A stretch of DNA of 52,286 nucleotides from SHLQ01 sp051011575 (GCA_051011575.1 JBPCTR010000285.1:1-52286); one strand, 5' to 3'. Shown: positions 29,046 to 37,739, counted from the stretch's first letter. Numbers and translations are program-made. The notes: generated from the sequence alone by a model not told the origin.

Positions 29046-29333
29046 GTGGACCAGGTATTCGAACGAATCGCAGCGGTACGCGAGCATCGCGGTCTCGCTG
29101 TCGATCGAGTGCGCTCCGGAGAGCTATCGCTCGACGGCTTGTTCGCTGAGGCGGCGGTCGACCCTGTGCTGTCGTCCGCGAAAATTCTTCCCTTCATCGA
29201 GGTCATCCCGGAGATCGGAAAGGTTCGGTCTCGGCGAGCGCTGGCGGCCGCCGGAATCGACGAGGCGGCGCTCATCTCCGCGGTCGACGGCGTCGCTCAC
29301 GGTCGACTCGGCGACGCGCTGGATCGCGCATGA
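29046..29333 (+). CDS. mihF: Actinobacterial integration host factor (mIHF/sIHF family)
   Basis: Small nucleoid DNA-binding protein of about 95 residues. The helix-two-turn-helix core is recognisable as ILPFIEVIPEIGKVRSRRAL followed by AAAGIDEAALISAV. It bends DNA and is needed for the original L5 phage integration assay in mycobacteria; it is unrelated in sequence to E. coli IHF. The neighbour order mihF-gmk-rpoZ-coaBC-metK-priA is the canonical actinobacterial one. The exact start is uncertain (29004, 29037 and 29046 are all in frame). Confidence 0.87.
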   Translation: MDQVFERIAAVREHRGLAVDRVRSGELSLDGLFAEAAVDPVLSSAKILPFIEVIPEIGKVRSRRALAAAGIDEAALISAVDGVAHGRLGDALDRA

Positions 29334-29917
29334 GCAAATTGGTGATCGTGGTCTCGGGTCCAGGCGGGGTCGGGAAGGGGACGGTCGTCCATCGCCTCGT
29401 CGAGAGCGATCCTGCGCTCGTCCTGTCCCGTAGTTGGACGACCCGTGAACCCCGACCCGGAGAGGCTGGCGACGCGTACACGTTCGTGAACAAGACTGAC
29501 TTTCTCAACGCCCTGATCGCCAACCGTTTCCTCGAGTGGAACCACTTTCTGGGCGCCCACTACTACGGGTCGCCCATGCCCGACCCAGCCGAGACCCGCG
29601 ACATCGTGCTCGAGATCGACGTGAACGGCGCTCGTCAGGTTGCCTCACGAGCTGCTTCCATGGACGCGCCGGCCCCGGTGCTGATCTTCATCGACGCGCC
29701 ATCGCTCGATGTTCAGCGAACTCGACTCGTCGGGCGAGGTGATACGCCCGAGCAGGTTGAACGGCGAATGGCTGCCGGCGAGGCCGAACGGACCCTCGCC
29801 CGCGATCTGCCGTATGAATGGATTGTCAACGATGACGTCGAGAGTGCTGCCGCTCGAATCGCAACGGTCGTTGTCGAACGTAGGGCAATGGATCGGACTT
29901 CGTCCGACCGCTGCTAA
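29330..29917 (+). CDS. gmk: Guanylate kinase
   Basis: Phosphorylates GMP to GDP with ATP. The P-loop is VVSGPGGVGKGTVVHRL, the GMP-binding region has SRSWTTREPRPGE and YTFVNKTDF, followed by EWNHFLGAHYYGSP, and the lid region is RLVGRGDTPEQVERRM. The 195-residue length is normal. It starts inside the mihF stop codon (ATGA). Confidence 0.96.
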   Translation: MSKLVIVVSGPGGVGKGTVVHRLVESDPALVLSRSWTTREPRPGEAGDAYTFVNKTDFLNALIANRFLEWNHFLGAHYYGSPMPDPAETRDIVLEIDVNGARQVASRAASMDAPAPVLIFIDAPSLDVQRTRLVGRGDTPEQVERRMAAGEAERTLARDLPYEWIVNDDVESAAARIATVVVERRAMDRTSSDRC

Positions 29918-29920
29918 CCT
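29915..29920 (+). promoter_or_regulatory. Putative -10 box of rpoZ
   Basis: TAACCT overlaps the gmk stop codon. It would give a short leader carrying the GGGAG ribosome site of rpoZ. Confidence 0.35.
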
Positions 29921-29951
29921 GATCAACCGAATCTGCCCCGGGAGTCTCCTG

Positions 29952-30287
29952 ATGTCCGAACACACCTCGATGATCGAGCCCAAGGTCGAAGACCTGCTCG
30001 AACAGTCCGGCTCGAAGTTCCGTCTCGTCACGCTCGGGGCCAAGCGCGCTCGTCAGATCAACGCCTACTTCGGCCAGCTCGGAGAGGGTCTCGGATCATC
30101 GATTCCCCCCCAGGTCACATCGACCGCACGCAAGCCTCTGTCGATTGCGTTCGAAGAGATCGCCGCCCACAAGATCGAGCCCGTCGAGCGCGATCTCGAG
30201 GCCGAGGCACTCGCTGAGGCCCAGGCCGCCGCCGATGCCGCGGCGCTCGAAGCCGAGCTCGCGGCCGAGACCGACGACGCCGGCTGA
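29952..30287 (+). CDS. rpoZ: DNA-directed RNA polymerase omega subunit
   Basis: Accessory RNA polymerase subunit that helps assembly around beta-prime. The core (about residues 8-80) has the omega pattern: MIEPKVEDLLEQSGSKFRLV, then GAKRARQINAYF and RKPLSIAFEEIAAHKIE. Residues 82-111 form an Ala/Glu-rich tail (EALAEAQAAADAAALEAELA) beyond the usual fold. ATG 29952 is fixed by GGGAG 7 nt upstream. Confidence 0.93.
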   Translation: MSEHTSMIEPKVEDLLEQSGSKFRLVTLGAKRARQINAYFGQLGEGLGSSIPPQVTSTARKPLSIAFEEIAAHKIEPVERDLEAEALAEAQAAADAAALEAELAAETDDAG

Positions 30288-30301
30288 GCTGCGTCCCACC
30301 C

Positions 30302-31501
30302 ATGACGGCCCTGTCCGACGCTCGGATCGTCCTCGGGGTCACCGGCGGAATTGCCGCCTACAAAGCCATCGAGGTCAGCCGTCGCCTCGTGGACGCTGGC
30401 GCGCATGTCACGCCGGTTCTCACCGAAGGAGCGGAACGCTTCGTCGGACGTACCACCTTTGACGCGCTCGCCTCGGACAAGGTCCAAACAAGCCTCTGGG
30501 ACGAGACCAGCCCGATCCCGCACACCCGTCTCGGCCAGAACGCCGACCTCATCATCGTCGCGCCGGCGACGGCCCGGCTGCTCGCCGACTATCGGATGGG
30601 TCGCTCTGATGACCTGCTCACCGCAACGCTGATCGCGACCCGCGCGCCGGTTCTCGTTGCCCCCGCGATGCACACGGAAATGTGGGAGCACCCAGCCGTT
30701 CAGGACAACATCGAGACCCTTCGATCACGGGGCGTCCACATCGTCGACCCCGAAGCGGGAAGGCTCGCCGGCGGCGACACGGGAGAGGGGCGGCTGGCCT
30801 CGCCAGCCTCCATCGTTGCCCATGCCGAGCGTGTGTTGTCGAGTGGCGCCCTCGACGGCGTGTCGGTCGTCGTCACCGCAGGCGGTACGAACGAGCCGAT
30901 CGACGCCGTGCGGGTCGTGAGCAACCGCTCCACCGGAAAACAGGGGTATGCCGTCGCTGAGGCCGCCTGGGCCCGAGGTGGGGATGTCACGCTCATCACC
31001 ACGGTCGATCGCGAGCCGCCAACCGGCATCGATGTGGTCCACGTGGCGACCGCGGCCGAGATGGAAAAGGCCGTGATGGAGCGCGCGACCGCCGACGTGA
31101 TCGTGATGGCCGCAGCGGTCGCCGATTTTCGTCCGGTCGATCCTGCCGGGCACAAGATCAAGAAGACCGACGGCGACGTACCCGAGATCGAGCTGGAACG
31201 CACCCACGACTTCCTGGTCGACCTCGGCCAACGAAAGGTGTCCGGTCAGACACTCGTCGGATTTGCGGCGGAAACGTCCGCGCTGATCGACAACGCGAAG
31301 GACAAGCTCGTTCGCAAGAACCTTGATCTGATCGTTGCCAACGATGTGTCGGCCCCCGGTGCCGGGTTCGCCCACGACACCAACGATGTCACGATTCTCG
31401 CCGCCGACGGGGCGCTCGTCGACGTCCCGCTCACGTCAAAGCGGGCCGTTGCTGAAACCATCGTCGACGTGATCGTCCGGGTTCGTTCGGCCAACGACTG
31501 A
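30302..31501 (+). CDS. coaBC: Bifunctional phosphopantothenoylcysteine decarboxylase / phosphopantothenate-cysteine ligase
   Basis: Two successive steps of coenzyme A synthesis in one 399-residue protein. The N-terminal CoaC flavoprotein half starts RIVLGVTGGIAAYKAIEVSR; the C-terminal CoaB half starts near residue 185 with VVVTAGGTNEPIDAVRVVSN and RSTGKQGYAVAEAA, and has KIKKTDGDVPEIEL. In the CoaC half the motif that is PxMNxxMW in E. coli Dfp reads PAMHTEMW, and the region holding the E. coli catalytic Cys (ACGD) reads LAGGDTGEGRLA with no Cys. I recall similar changes in other actinobacteria, so it is probably active. Confidence 0.93.
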   Translation: MTALSDARIVLGVTGGIAAYKAIEVSRRLVDAGAHVTPVLTEGAERFVGRTTFDALASDKVQTSLWDETSPIPHTRLGQNADLIIVAPATARLLADYRMGRSDDLLTATLIATRAPVLVAPAMHTEMWEHPAVQDNIETLRSRGVHIVDPEAGRLAGGDTGEGRLASPASIVAHAERVLSSGALDGVSVVVTAGGTNEPIDAVRVVSNRSTGKQGYAVAEAAWARGGDVTLITTVDREPPTGIDVVHVATAAEMEKAVMERATADVIVMAAAVADFRPVDPAGHKIKKTDGDVPEIELERTHDFLVDLGQRKVSGQTLVGFAAETSALIDNAKDKLVRKNLDLIVANDVSAPGAGFAHDTNDVTILAADGALVDVPLTSKRAVAETIVDVIVRVRSAND

Positions 31502-31538
31502 TACGCAAGACTGCCCCTCGAACAGCCTGGAGTTTCCC

Positions 31539-32741
31539 GTGCCCAAGAACTACACCTTCACTTCGGAATCGGTCACCGAGGGCCATCCCGACAAGATGGC
31601 TGACCAGATCTCGGACTCGATCCTCGACGCCTTTCTCGCGCAGGATCCCATGGCCCGGGTGGCGTGCGAGACCCTCGTGACCACCGGCCTCGCGATGGTG
31701 GCCGGCGAGATAACCACGAGTGGCGACTATGTCGACATTCCCTCGATCGTGCGGCGCACGATCAACGGCATCGGGTACGACCGGGAATCCTTCGGCTTCG
31801 ACGGCAACACCTGCGGCGTCATGGTTGCACTCGACGAGCAGTCGGTCGATATCGCTCAGGGTGTCGACGACAGCGAGGAGCTCCGGTCCGGTGTGTCGGG
31901 CGAGGAGGACGAACTCGACAAGCAAGGTGCCGGCGATCAGGGAATGATGTTCGGGTACGCATCGGATGAGACCGACATGCTGATGCCGCTGCCGATTCAC
32001 GTAGCCCACCGGATGGCCGAACGCCTCGCCGAGGTCCGTAAGGCCGGAACGGTGCCGTACCTGCGGCCCGACGGCAAGACCCAGGTCACCTTCGAGTACG
32101 AGAACGACGTGCCGGTCCGGTTGAAGACGGTGCTCGTGTCCACGCAGCACAACGATGGCATCGACCGCGACTCGATGATCCGCCCCGATCTCATCGAGAA
32201 CGTCATCAAACCCGTGATCCCCGAGCGGTTCGCCGGCGACGACTACGAGGTCTTCGTCAACCCGACGGGACGCTTCGTGATCGGCGGACCGGTCGGCGAC
32301 GCCGGCCTCACCGGTCGAAAGATCATCGTCGACACGTACGGCGGAATGGGCCGTCACGGCGGCGGAGCGTTCTCGGGGAAGGACCCGTCCAAGGTCGACC
32401 GTTCGGCCGCGTACGCCACTCGCTGGGTCGCAAAGAACGTGGTCGCATCCGGTGCCGCCAAACGATGCGAGGTACAGGTCGCCTACGCGATCGGCGTTGC
32501 CCGCCCGATGTCGATCCTTGTCGAGACGTTCGGAACCGAGACCGTCGATCCCGAGAAGATCGCCGAGGCGGTCGACAATGTCTTCGATCTTCGTCCGGCG
32601 GCGATTCTCCGCGACCTCGATCTCCGGCGGCCCGTGTATCAGCAGACCGCCGCCTACGGACACTTCGGGCGTTCCGGCGACGGCTTCACCTGGGAGAACA
32701 TCGACCGGGCCGCCGACCTGAAGGCCGCGCTCGGACTGTGA
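31539..32741 (+). CDS. metK: S-adenosylmethionine synthetase
   Basis: Makes SAM from methionine and ATP. Signatures are FTSESVTEGHPDKMADQISD at the N-terminus, the GAGDQGMMFGYA loop and GGGAFSGKDPSKVDRSAAYA. The 400-residue tetrameric-enzyme length is normal. The start is GTG, preceded by a TGGAG ribosome site; only 37 nt separate it from coaBC, so there is no SAM riboswitch. priA starts inside its stop codon (GTGA). Confidence 0.97.
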   Translation: MPKNYTFTSESVTEGHPDKMADQISDSILDAFLAQDPMARVACETLVTTGLAMVAGEITTSGDYVDIPSIVRRTINGIGYDRESFGFDGNTCGVMVALDEQSVDIAQGVDDSEELRSGVSGEEDELDKQGAGDQGMMFGYASDETDMLMPLPIHVAHRMAERLAEVRKAGTVPYLRPDGKTQVTFEYENDVPVRLKTVLVSTQHNDGIDRDSMIRPDLIENVIKPVIPERFAGDDYEVFVNPTGRFVIGGPVGDAGLTGRKIIVDTYGGMGRHGGGAFSGKDPSKVDRSAAYATRWVAKNVVASGAAKRCEVQVAYAIGVARPMSILVETFGTETVDPEKIAEAVDNVFDLRPAAILRDLDLRRPVYQQTAAYGHFGRSGDGFTWENIDRAADLKAALGL

Positions 32742-34528
32742 CCCAACCCTTCCCGGGCTTCGAGCAGTCCGAGGAGGCGCGACCTCGCGAGCGGCCCGAC
32801 GGCCGGGTTGTTCGCGTGCAACCGGACATCACCGCTGTCTCGGGCGCGTTTGACTACGTCGTCCCCAGCGAGTGGGACACAACCGAGCGATCCGAGGACG
32901 TCCGCGTCGGTGCGCTCGTGCGCATCGACTTCAACGGACGACGCACGGCCGGGTGGGTTACGAGTGAAACGACCGAGCCGGATCCAACCGTCGAACTTCG
33001 CCCCCTGAGCAAGTGGTCGGGGCATGGACCCCCCGGCGAGGTCGTTGATCTTGCCCGCTGGGCGGCGTGGAGATGGGCCGGGCGCGTCGTCCACTTCCTC
33101 CGCGCCGCGTCGCCACCACGGATGATTCGACGGCTGCCATCGAAGGCAACGATCGGGAGCAGTCCCGAAGCCGCAGCCGATTCGGCAGCAGGCGCGTTCC
33201 AGGACGGTGTGACGATGGTGCGAATGGCGCCGAACGATTCCGGTCTCGAGCTGGCGGTCGCGGCCGCATCCCGAGGCCGCGCGCTCGTGCTCGTACCCAC
33301 GATCGAGCAGCGTCGGCACACCGCGAGAGGTCTTCGTGAGCGTGGTTTCACGGTCGCTGAGTATGACGACCAATGGGAACGATCTGCTGTGGGCGCAGTC
33401 ACGGTTGGAACCCGTCGCGCGGCCCTCGCACCGCTCACACCGCTCGATGCCGTGCTCGTCATCGACGAGCACGACTCCGCCTACAAGGAGGAGCGCACCC
33501 CTGCGTGGAACGCTCGGGACCTCGCGATCGAGCGGGCACGGCGCAGCGATGCGCCATGCGTCCTGACATCACCCGCGCCATCGCTCGATGCGCTCCAGAT
33601 CTCCGATCGACTGCTCGCCGCCGAGCGCTCCACCGAACGCAACGGATGGCCGCTCGTCGAGGTGATCGACCTCAGGGCACAGGATCGGCCCGGGCTGTTG
33701 ACCGAAGCGATCGTTCCCCTGCTCCGCGGTCCTGGACCCATCGCCTGCATCCTCAACCGAAAGGGTCGCGCACGGATGCTCACGTGCGTGAGGTGTGACT
33801 CACTCGCCGCCTGCACCGAGTGCGGTGGCGCCCTCCGTGAAGTCGACGATGGGTTGCGATGTGCTCGCGACGGAATCGTTCGGCCGGTTGTGTGCGCCGA
33901 GTGCGGTGGCACCCGAATGAAACACCTTCGAGTCGGGATCTCGCGGATGGCGGAGGACCTCACCATCCTCGCGAAGCGCGATGTGGTCGAGGTCGAGGCC
34001 GACACGCCTCAACGCGATCTTCGGGGCGATCGACTCTTCGTCGGCACCGAGGCATTGCTCCGGCGGATACCGGACGCGCGCGTGGTCATCTTTCTCGACT
34101 TCGATCAGGAGCTTGCCGTTCCTCGGTACCGGGCGGCCGAAGAGGCGTTTGTGCTCCTCGCCCTGGCCGCCCGCCGCCTCGGGCCTCGTGGTAGTGGTGG
34201 GCGCCTGGTCATCCAGACCAGGCGTCCGAACGACGTGGTCGTCGAAGCTGCGCTCCACGGAGATCCTGCGCGCGTGGCGCGGGCCCAACGCGATGTTCGC
34301 GAGGTCTTCCGTCAGCCGCCCTATGGAGCCTGGGCGCTTGTGTCGGGTGCGGGCGCGGCGTCGTTCATCGATGCTTTGCGCGACCTCGAATCGGGAGTCG
34401 ACTGCCATCGACGGGACGACCGATGGCGCGTGAGCGCACCCGACCACCAGACGCTTCTCGACGCCCTCTCCCGCGTCGACCGTGGATCGGAGCGGGTACG
34501 GGTCGAAGTCGACCCGCTCGACGCCTGA
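32738..34528 (+). CDS. priA: PriA-like primosomal protein N', helicase-degenerate form
   Basis: Replication-restart protein of 596 residues. The N-terminal 3'-DNA-binding domain is VRVQPDITAVSGAFDYVVP. The zinc region carries paired cysteines (LTCVRCDSLAACTECGG, then LRCARDG and VVCAECGG). The region that is a superfamily 2 helicase in E. coli is eroded: no GxGKT Walker A is found and the DEAH-type box reads VIDEHDSAY. Loss of helicase motifs is known for actinobacterial PriA, so it probably acts as a structural restart factor. GTG 32738 overlaps metK; the frame is open upstream within metK. Confidence 0.9.
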   Translation: MTQPFPGFEQSEEARPRERPDGRVVRVQPDITAVSGAFDYVVPSEWDTTERSEDVRVGALVRIDFNGRRTAGWVTSETTEPDPTVELRPLSKWSGHGPPGEVVDLARWAAWRWAGRVVHFLRAASPPRMIRRLPSKATIGSSPEAAADSAAGAFQDGVTMVRMAPNDSGLELAVAAASRGRALVLVPTIEQRRHTARGLRERGFTVAEYDDQWERSAVGAVTVGTRRAALAPLTPLDAVLVIDEHDSAYKEERTPAWNARDLAIERARRSDAPCVLTSPAPSLDALQISDRLLAAERSTERNGWPLVEVIDLRAQDRPGLLTEAIVPLLRGPGPIACILNRKGRARMLTCVRCDSLAACTECGGALREVDDGLRCARDGIVRPVVCAECGGTRMKHLRVGISRMAEDLTILAKRDVVEVEADTPQRDLRGDRLFVGTEALLRRIPDARVVIFLDFDQELAVPRYRAAEEAFVLLALAARRLGPRGSGGRLVIQTRRPNDVVVEAALHGDPARVARAQRDVREVFRQPPYGAWALVSGAGAASFIDALRDLESGVDCHRRDDRWRVSAPDHQTLLDALSRVDRGSERVRVEVDPLDA

Positions 34529-34530
34529 AG

Positions 34531-34536
34531 TACGAT
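34531..34536 (+). promoter_or_regulatory. Putative -10 box of the molybdopterin oxidoreductase gene
   Basis: TACGAT ends 7 nt before GTG 34544 and overlaps an alternative in-frame ATG at 34535, so that ATG is unlikely to be used. Confidence 0.5.
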
Positions 34537-34543
34537 GTTGGTC

Positions 34544-36619
34544 GTGACGACCACATCGGTATTGGGTACCTGCCACCACGACTGTCCCGACAGCTGCGGA
34601 TGGATCGCTACCGCGAAGGACGGCGTTCTGGTGGAGATGCGGGGCAACCCCGACCACCCCTACTCGACGGGGGAGCTGTGCCCGAAGGTCAATCGCTTCG
34701 CTCACAGGGTGAACAGCACGGATCGACTGCTTTCACCAATGGTCCGGAGCGGCCCGAAGGGATCGGGTGAGTTCCGAGAGGCAACCTGGGACGAGGCGCT
34801 TGCTGCGGTCGTCGAACGCGTGGGCACAATCCATCAGGAGTTCGGAGGCCAGTCAATCTTCCCGTGGCACAGTGCCGGAACGCAGGGAATGATCCAGCAG
34901 AGCTCCGTCGACCGCGCCTTCTTCGCGTCGCTCGGCTCTTCGGTGCAATCGGGAAGCATCTGTGGCCAGGGTGCCGCCCACGGTATGGCGGCGACCTACG
35001 GTGCTCCACTAGGCGCCGATCCGCTGCAGCTCGTGCACTCCGAACTCGTGGTCCTGTGGGGTACGAACACCCGTCTGACGAATCGGCATCTCTGGCCGTT
35101 CATCGAACAGGCGCGTGCAAACGGTGCTCGAGTGGTGGTCGTCGACCCGGTTCGCACGATCACCGCCGACCGAGCCGACCAGCACATCGCGCCGCGGCCT
35201 GGCACCGATATGGCGCTGCTGTTGGCGATGCTCCACGTGATCATTCACGAGGCTGCAGAGTCAGGGTGGGTCGACCACGAGTACGTGGAACAGTACGCCA
35301 CCGGATATGACGAGTTGGCGGCCAGCGTCCGCAGCCACACACCCGAGTGGGCGGCCGATCGCTGCGGTGTCGACGCAGCAGTGATCCGCGAGTTCGCGCG
35401 GGACTACGCCATCGCGAAGCCGGCGTTCATCCGGGGGCTCGTCGGCGCGGAGCACCAGGACTGGGGCGGCATGGTATTCCGCACGCTCTCATGTCTTCCG
35501 GTGATCACAGGTAGCTGGCGTCACCGGGGCGGCGGCTTCTCTCGCAGCGTCGGGTCCTGGTCAGAGGTTTCCGATGTCGACCTTGGGGCGTTCGATCGAC
35601 ATGGAATCGAGGGCGTCGATACGGCGCGGCGCCTGCCGCAGAGCCAGCTGGGCCAGGTTCTCACCGATCCCGATCTCGATCCTCCCGTGAAGGCGTTGTT
35701 CGTCTGGAACGGCAACCCGCTCGTGAGCATGCCGAACGCGGGAGCGGTTCGCGCCGGTCTCGAACGCGACGATCTCTTCACGGTCGTGTCGGAACAGTTC
35801 CTGACCGACACTGCGCGTTACGCCGACGTCATCTTCCCGGCCGCTACCCAGGTCGAAAATCGCGATGTCGTCCAGTCGTGGGGGCACCTGTGGCTCGGCT
35901 GGAACGAGCCCGCGATCGAGCCGCGAGGCGAGGCGGTCCCCAACACCGAATTGTTTCGGCGACTCGCTGGCGCTTTTGGGTTCACGAACGAGATGTTCGA
36001 GCGGTCGGATGAGGAGCTGATCGAGCTCGCCCTCAGCCCATCTGTCGATCGCGACGAACTGCGTTCCGCCGGATTCACCCGGGTGAGCGGCACCGACGAT
36101 TTGACACCGTATGCCGAAGGCGGATTCCACACCCCCGACGGTCGTGCTCGGCTCGCCGGTTCCGAGTTCGACAACTTGGGGCTTCCGCGCGTCCCCACCT
36201 GGATCGATCCGCTCGAGCTCGCCGACACCGACATCGCGGGCCGGTATCCGCTCGTCCTTTCCACTCCCAAGAAGCAGACGCGATTTCTGAACACGTCATA
36301 CTCCGGACTCGAAGGACACCGTGGTCGTGAGTCGGGGCCATTTGTGGAGCTATCGCCGGCTGATGCTGTGGATCGGGGTCTGGCCGATGGCGATCGGGCA
36401 TCAGTTTTTAACGACCGAGGCCGACTCGAACTCGAAGTGCGAGTATCCGACCGACTTCTGGAAGGGTTGGTGTCGGTGCCTTGGGGATGGTGGGCGGAAG
36501 CCTACGGGCCGACGGGTGTGCTCGTGAATGATCTCACGAACGACCAGCCCACCGATCAGGGCGGGGGAGCGGCATACAACGTGACCCGCGTTCAGGTGGA
36601 AGAGCCCGCCCAACCCTGA
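34544..36619 (+). CDS. Molybdopterin oxidoreductase (formate dehydrogenase/DMSO reductase superfamily)
   Basis: Single-subunit-looking protein of 691 residues. A [4Fe-4S] site is visible at the N-terminus: Cys10, Cys14, Cys18 and Cys46 (TCHHDCPDSCGW, GELCPKVNRF). The molybdopterin domains follow (FPWHSAGTQGMIQQSS, VLWGTNTRLTNRH, KALFVWNGNPLVSMPNA) with a C-terminal dinucleotide-binding domain (STPKKQTRFLNTSYSG). Cys140 in GSICGQGAAHG is a candidate metal ligand by position. There is no twin-arginine signal, so it is cytoplasmic. No partner subunit or cofactor gene is adjacent, and the substrate cannot be told. Its 3' end overlaps the convergent methyltransferase gene by 28 nt. Confidence 0.9.
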   Translation: MTTTSVLGTCHHDCPDSCGWIATAKDGVLVEMRGNPDHPYSTGELCPKVNRFAHRVNSTDRLLSPMVRSGPKGSGEFREATWDEALAAVVERVGTIHQEFGGQSIFPWHSAGTQGMIQQSSVDRAFFASLGSSVQSGSICGQGAAHGMAATYGAPLGADPLQLVHSELVVLWGTNTRLTNRHLWPFIEQARANGARVVVVDPVRTITADRADQHIAPRPGTDMALLLAMLHVIIHEAAESGWVDHEYVEQYATGYDELAASVRSHTPEWAADRCGVDAAVIREFARDYAIAKPAFIRGLVGAEHQDWGGMVFRTLSCLPVITGSWRHRGGGFSRSVGSWSEVSDVDLGAFDRHGIEGVDTARRLPQSQLGQVLTDPDLDPPVKALFVWNGNPLVSMPNAGAVRAGLERDDLFTVVSEQFLTDTARYADVIFPAATQVENRDVVQSWGHLWLGWNEPAIEPRGEAVPNTELFRRLAGAFGFTNEMFERSDEELIELALSPSVDRDELRSAGFTRVSGTDDLTPYAEGGFHTPDGRARLAGSEFDNLGLPRVPTWIDPLELADTDIAGRYPLVLSTPKKQTRFLNTSYSGLEGHRGRESGPFVELSPADAVDRGLADGDRASVFNDRGRLELEVRVSDRLLEGLVSVPWGWWAEAYGPTGVLVNDLTNDQPTDQGGGAAYNVTRVQVEEPAQP

Positions 36620-37125
36620 CGTCGGGCTTCCGCCAAGGCGATTGAGGCAGCGACGCCGACATTGAGCGACCCGACCTTCCCGACCTGCGGGATGTAGCCG
36701 ACATCGTCACAGGCGGCCAGAGCGGCCTTGCTGAGCCCGCGGTCCTCGTGTCCGACGACGAGGCACAGGTCGCCTCTCAGGTCGAGTTCGTGAAGGGGGG
36801 AGGCGTTGTCGGCGAGTTCGATTCCGACCACGCGGTAGCCGGCAGCCCGAGCTTCAGCCACCGCTTGCTCCGGTTCTTCGACGTGTGTCCACTCGAGGTA
36901 GCGCTGCGTCCCCATCGCTGTCTTGTTCGTCTTGGTATGTGTCGGCGACTCGGTCGCACCGACGAGCCACAGATGTTCGACGCCGAGCGCGGCCGAGGTT
37001 CGCAGGATGGTGCCAACGTTGTAAGGCGTCTGCACGCTGTCGAGGATCAGGGTTATTTTCTGTGCCGTCCGTCGGCGCCAGTCGCGATGAAGTCGTTTCA
37101 GACCGGTTGGGTCGAGGTTCTTCAT
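36592..37125 (-). CDS. TrmH-family (SpoU) RNA 2'-O-ribose methyltransferase
   Basis: SPOUT-fold RNA methyltransferase of 177 residues using SAM. Motif 1 region is LILDSVQTPYNVGTILRTSA, motif 2 is LVVGHEDRGLSK, and motif 3 is VGSLNVGVAASIALAEARRQ. The N-terminus (LKRLHRDWRRRTAQKITLIL) lacks an L30e-like RNA-binding domain. The target may be a tRNA or rRNA; the size fits tRNA 2'-O methyltransferases, but this is not settled. It is the second gene of a two-gene minus-strand operon, overlapping the methyltransferase upstream of it by 4 nt. Confidence 0.9.
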   Translation of the reverse strand: MKNLDPTGLKRLHRDWRRRTAQKITLILDSVQTPYNVGTILRTSAALGVEHLWLVGATESPTHTKTNKTAMGTQRYLEWTHVEEPEQAVAEARAAGYRVVGIELADNASPLHELDLRGDLCLVVGHEDRGLSKAALAACDDVGYIPQVGKVGSLNVGVAASIALAEARRQGWAGSST

Positions 37126-37739
37126 GGGCGGGCCTTCGTTTCAAGCAATCGGTATCCGGCTCGACTGGCGAGTCGTCGGGTCTCCCATCCGTGTGCGGTG
37201 AGCCACGCGGCCAGGGAGTCACTTCCGAGGTGCTTCTGGACGACCATGCACGCCCTGCCAGAAGGCGCGAGCCGATCCAGCCAGGTGGTGAGCAGTTCGT
37301 GCAACGCGGTCTTCCCAATGCGGATCGGCGGGTTGGAGAGGAGCAGGTCGAATCGAAGGTCGGCCGGGACTTCTTCAGGACGTCCGAACCACACGTTTTC
37401 AACCGACGCAGAAGCTGCGTTTGCGCGAGCCAGGTCGATGGCACGGTCGTTCACATCGACGCCCCAGATTCGGGCCTGCGGAGCCCGACGGGCCGACGCG
37501 AGCGCTATCGGACCGTAGCCACATCCCAAGTCGAGAATGTTCGCCACGTCGGTACCGATCGACGGATGGTCCCGCAGCAGGAAACGGGTTCCCGCATCGA
37601 TCCTGGACCCAGAGAACACTCCGCGGTCGGTCGTGAGCGTCAAAAACAGGTCGGGAAGCACCAACTCGACCGTCTGGGGAGCGGACGCGACGTCGGGAGA
37701 AGCCGTGAAGTACTGGCCGCTGTCTCCCGTTGTTCCCAC
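37122..37739 (-). CDS. Class I SAM methyltransferase, RsmC-like
   Basis: Product of 205 residues. The SAM loop is ILDLGCGYGPIALASARR near residue 68 and the catalytic motif is LLLSNPPIRIGK, the NPPF type used for guanine N2 methylation in 16S rRNA by RsmC/RsmD-like enzymes. LTTDRGVFSGSRIDAGTRFL before the SAM loop is typical of this group. The frame is open to 37931, but GTG 37739 lies 6 nt after a -10-like TACCGT and leaves a sensible N-terminus. It is divergent from def and co-transcribed with the SpoU gene. Confidence 0.87.
   Translation of the reverse strand: MGTTGDSGQYFTASPDVASAPQTVELVLPDLFLTLTTDRGVFSGSRIDAGTRFLLRDHPSIGTDVANILDLGCGYGPIALASARRAPQARIWGVDVNDRAIDLARANAASASVENVWFGRPEEVPADLRFDLLLSNPPIRIGKTALHELLTTWLDRLAPSGRACMVVQKHLGSDSLAAWLTAHGWETRRLASRAGYRLLETKARP

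Noticed and set aside
31502..31538. Possible SAM riboswitch before metK
   Set aside because: Only 37 nt separate coaBC and metK, too short for any known SAM riboswitch, and a plain ribosome site is present.
31431..32663. 410-residue minus-strand open frame opposite metK
   Set aside because: metK is unmistakable on the plus strand and the antisense product has shadow composition.
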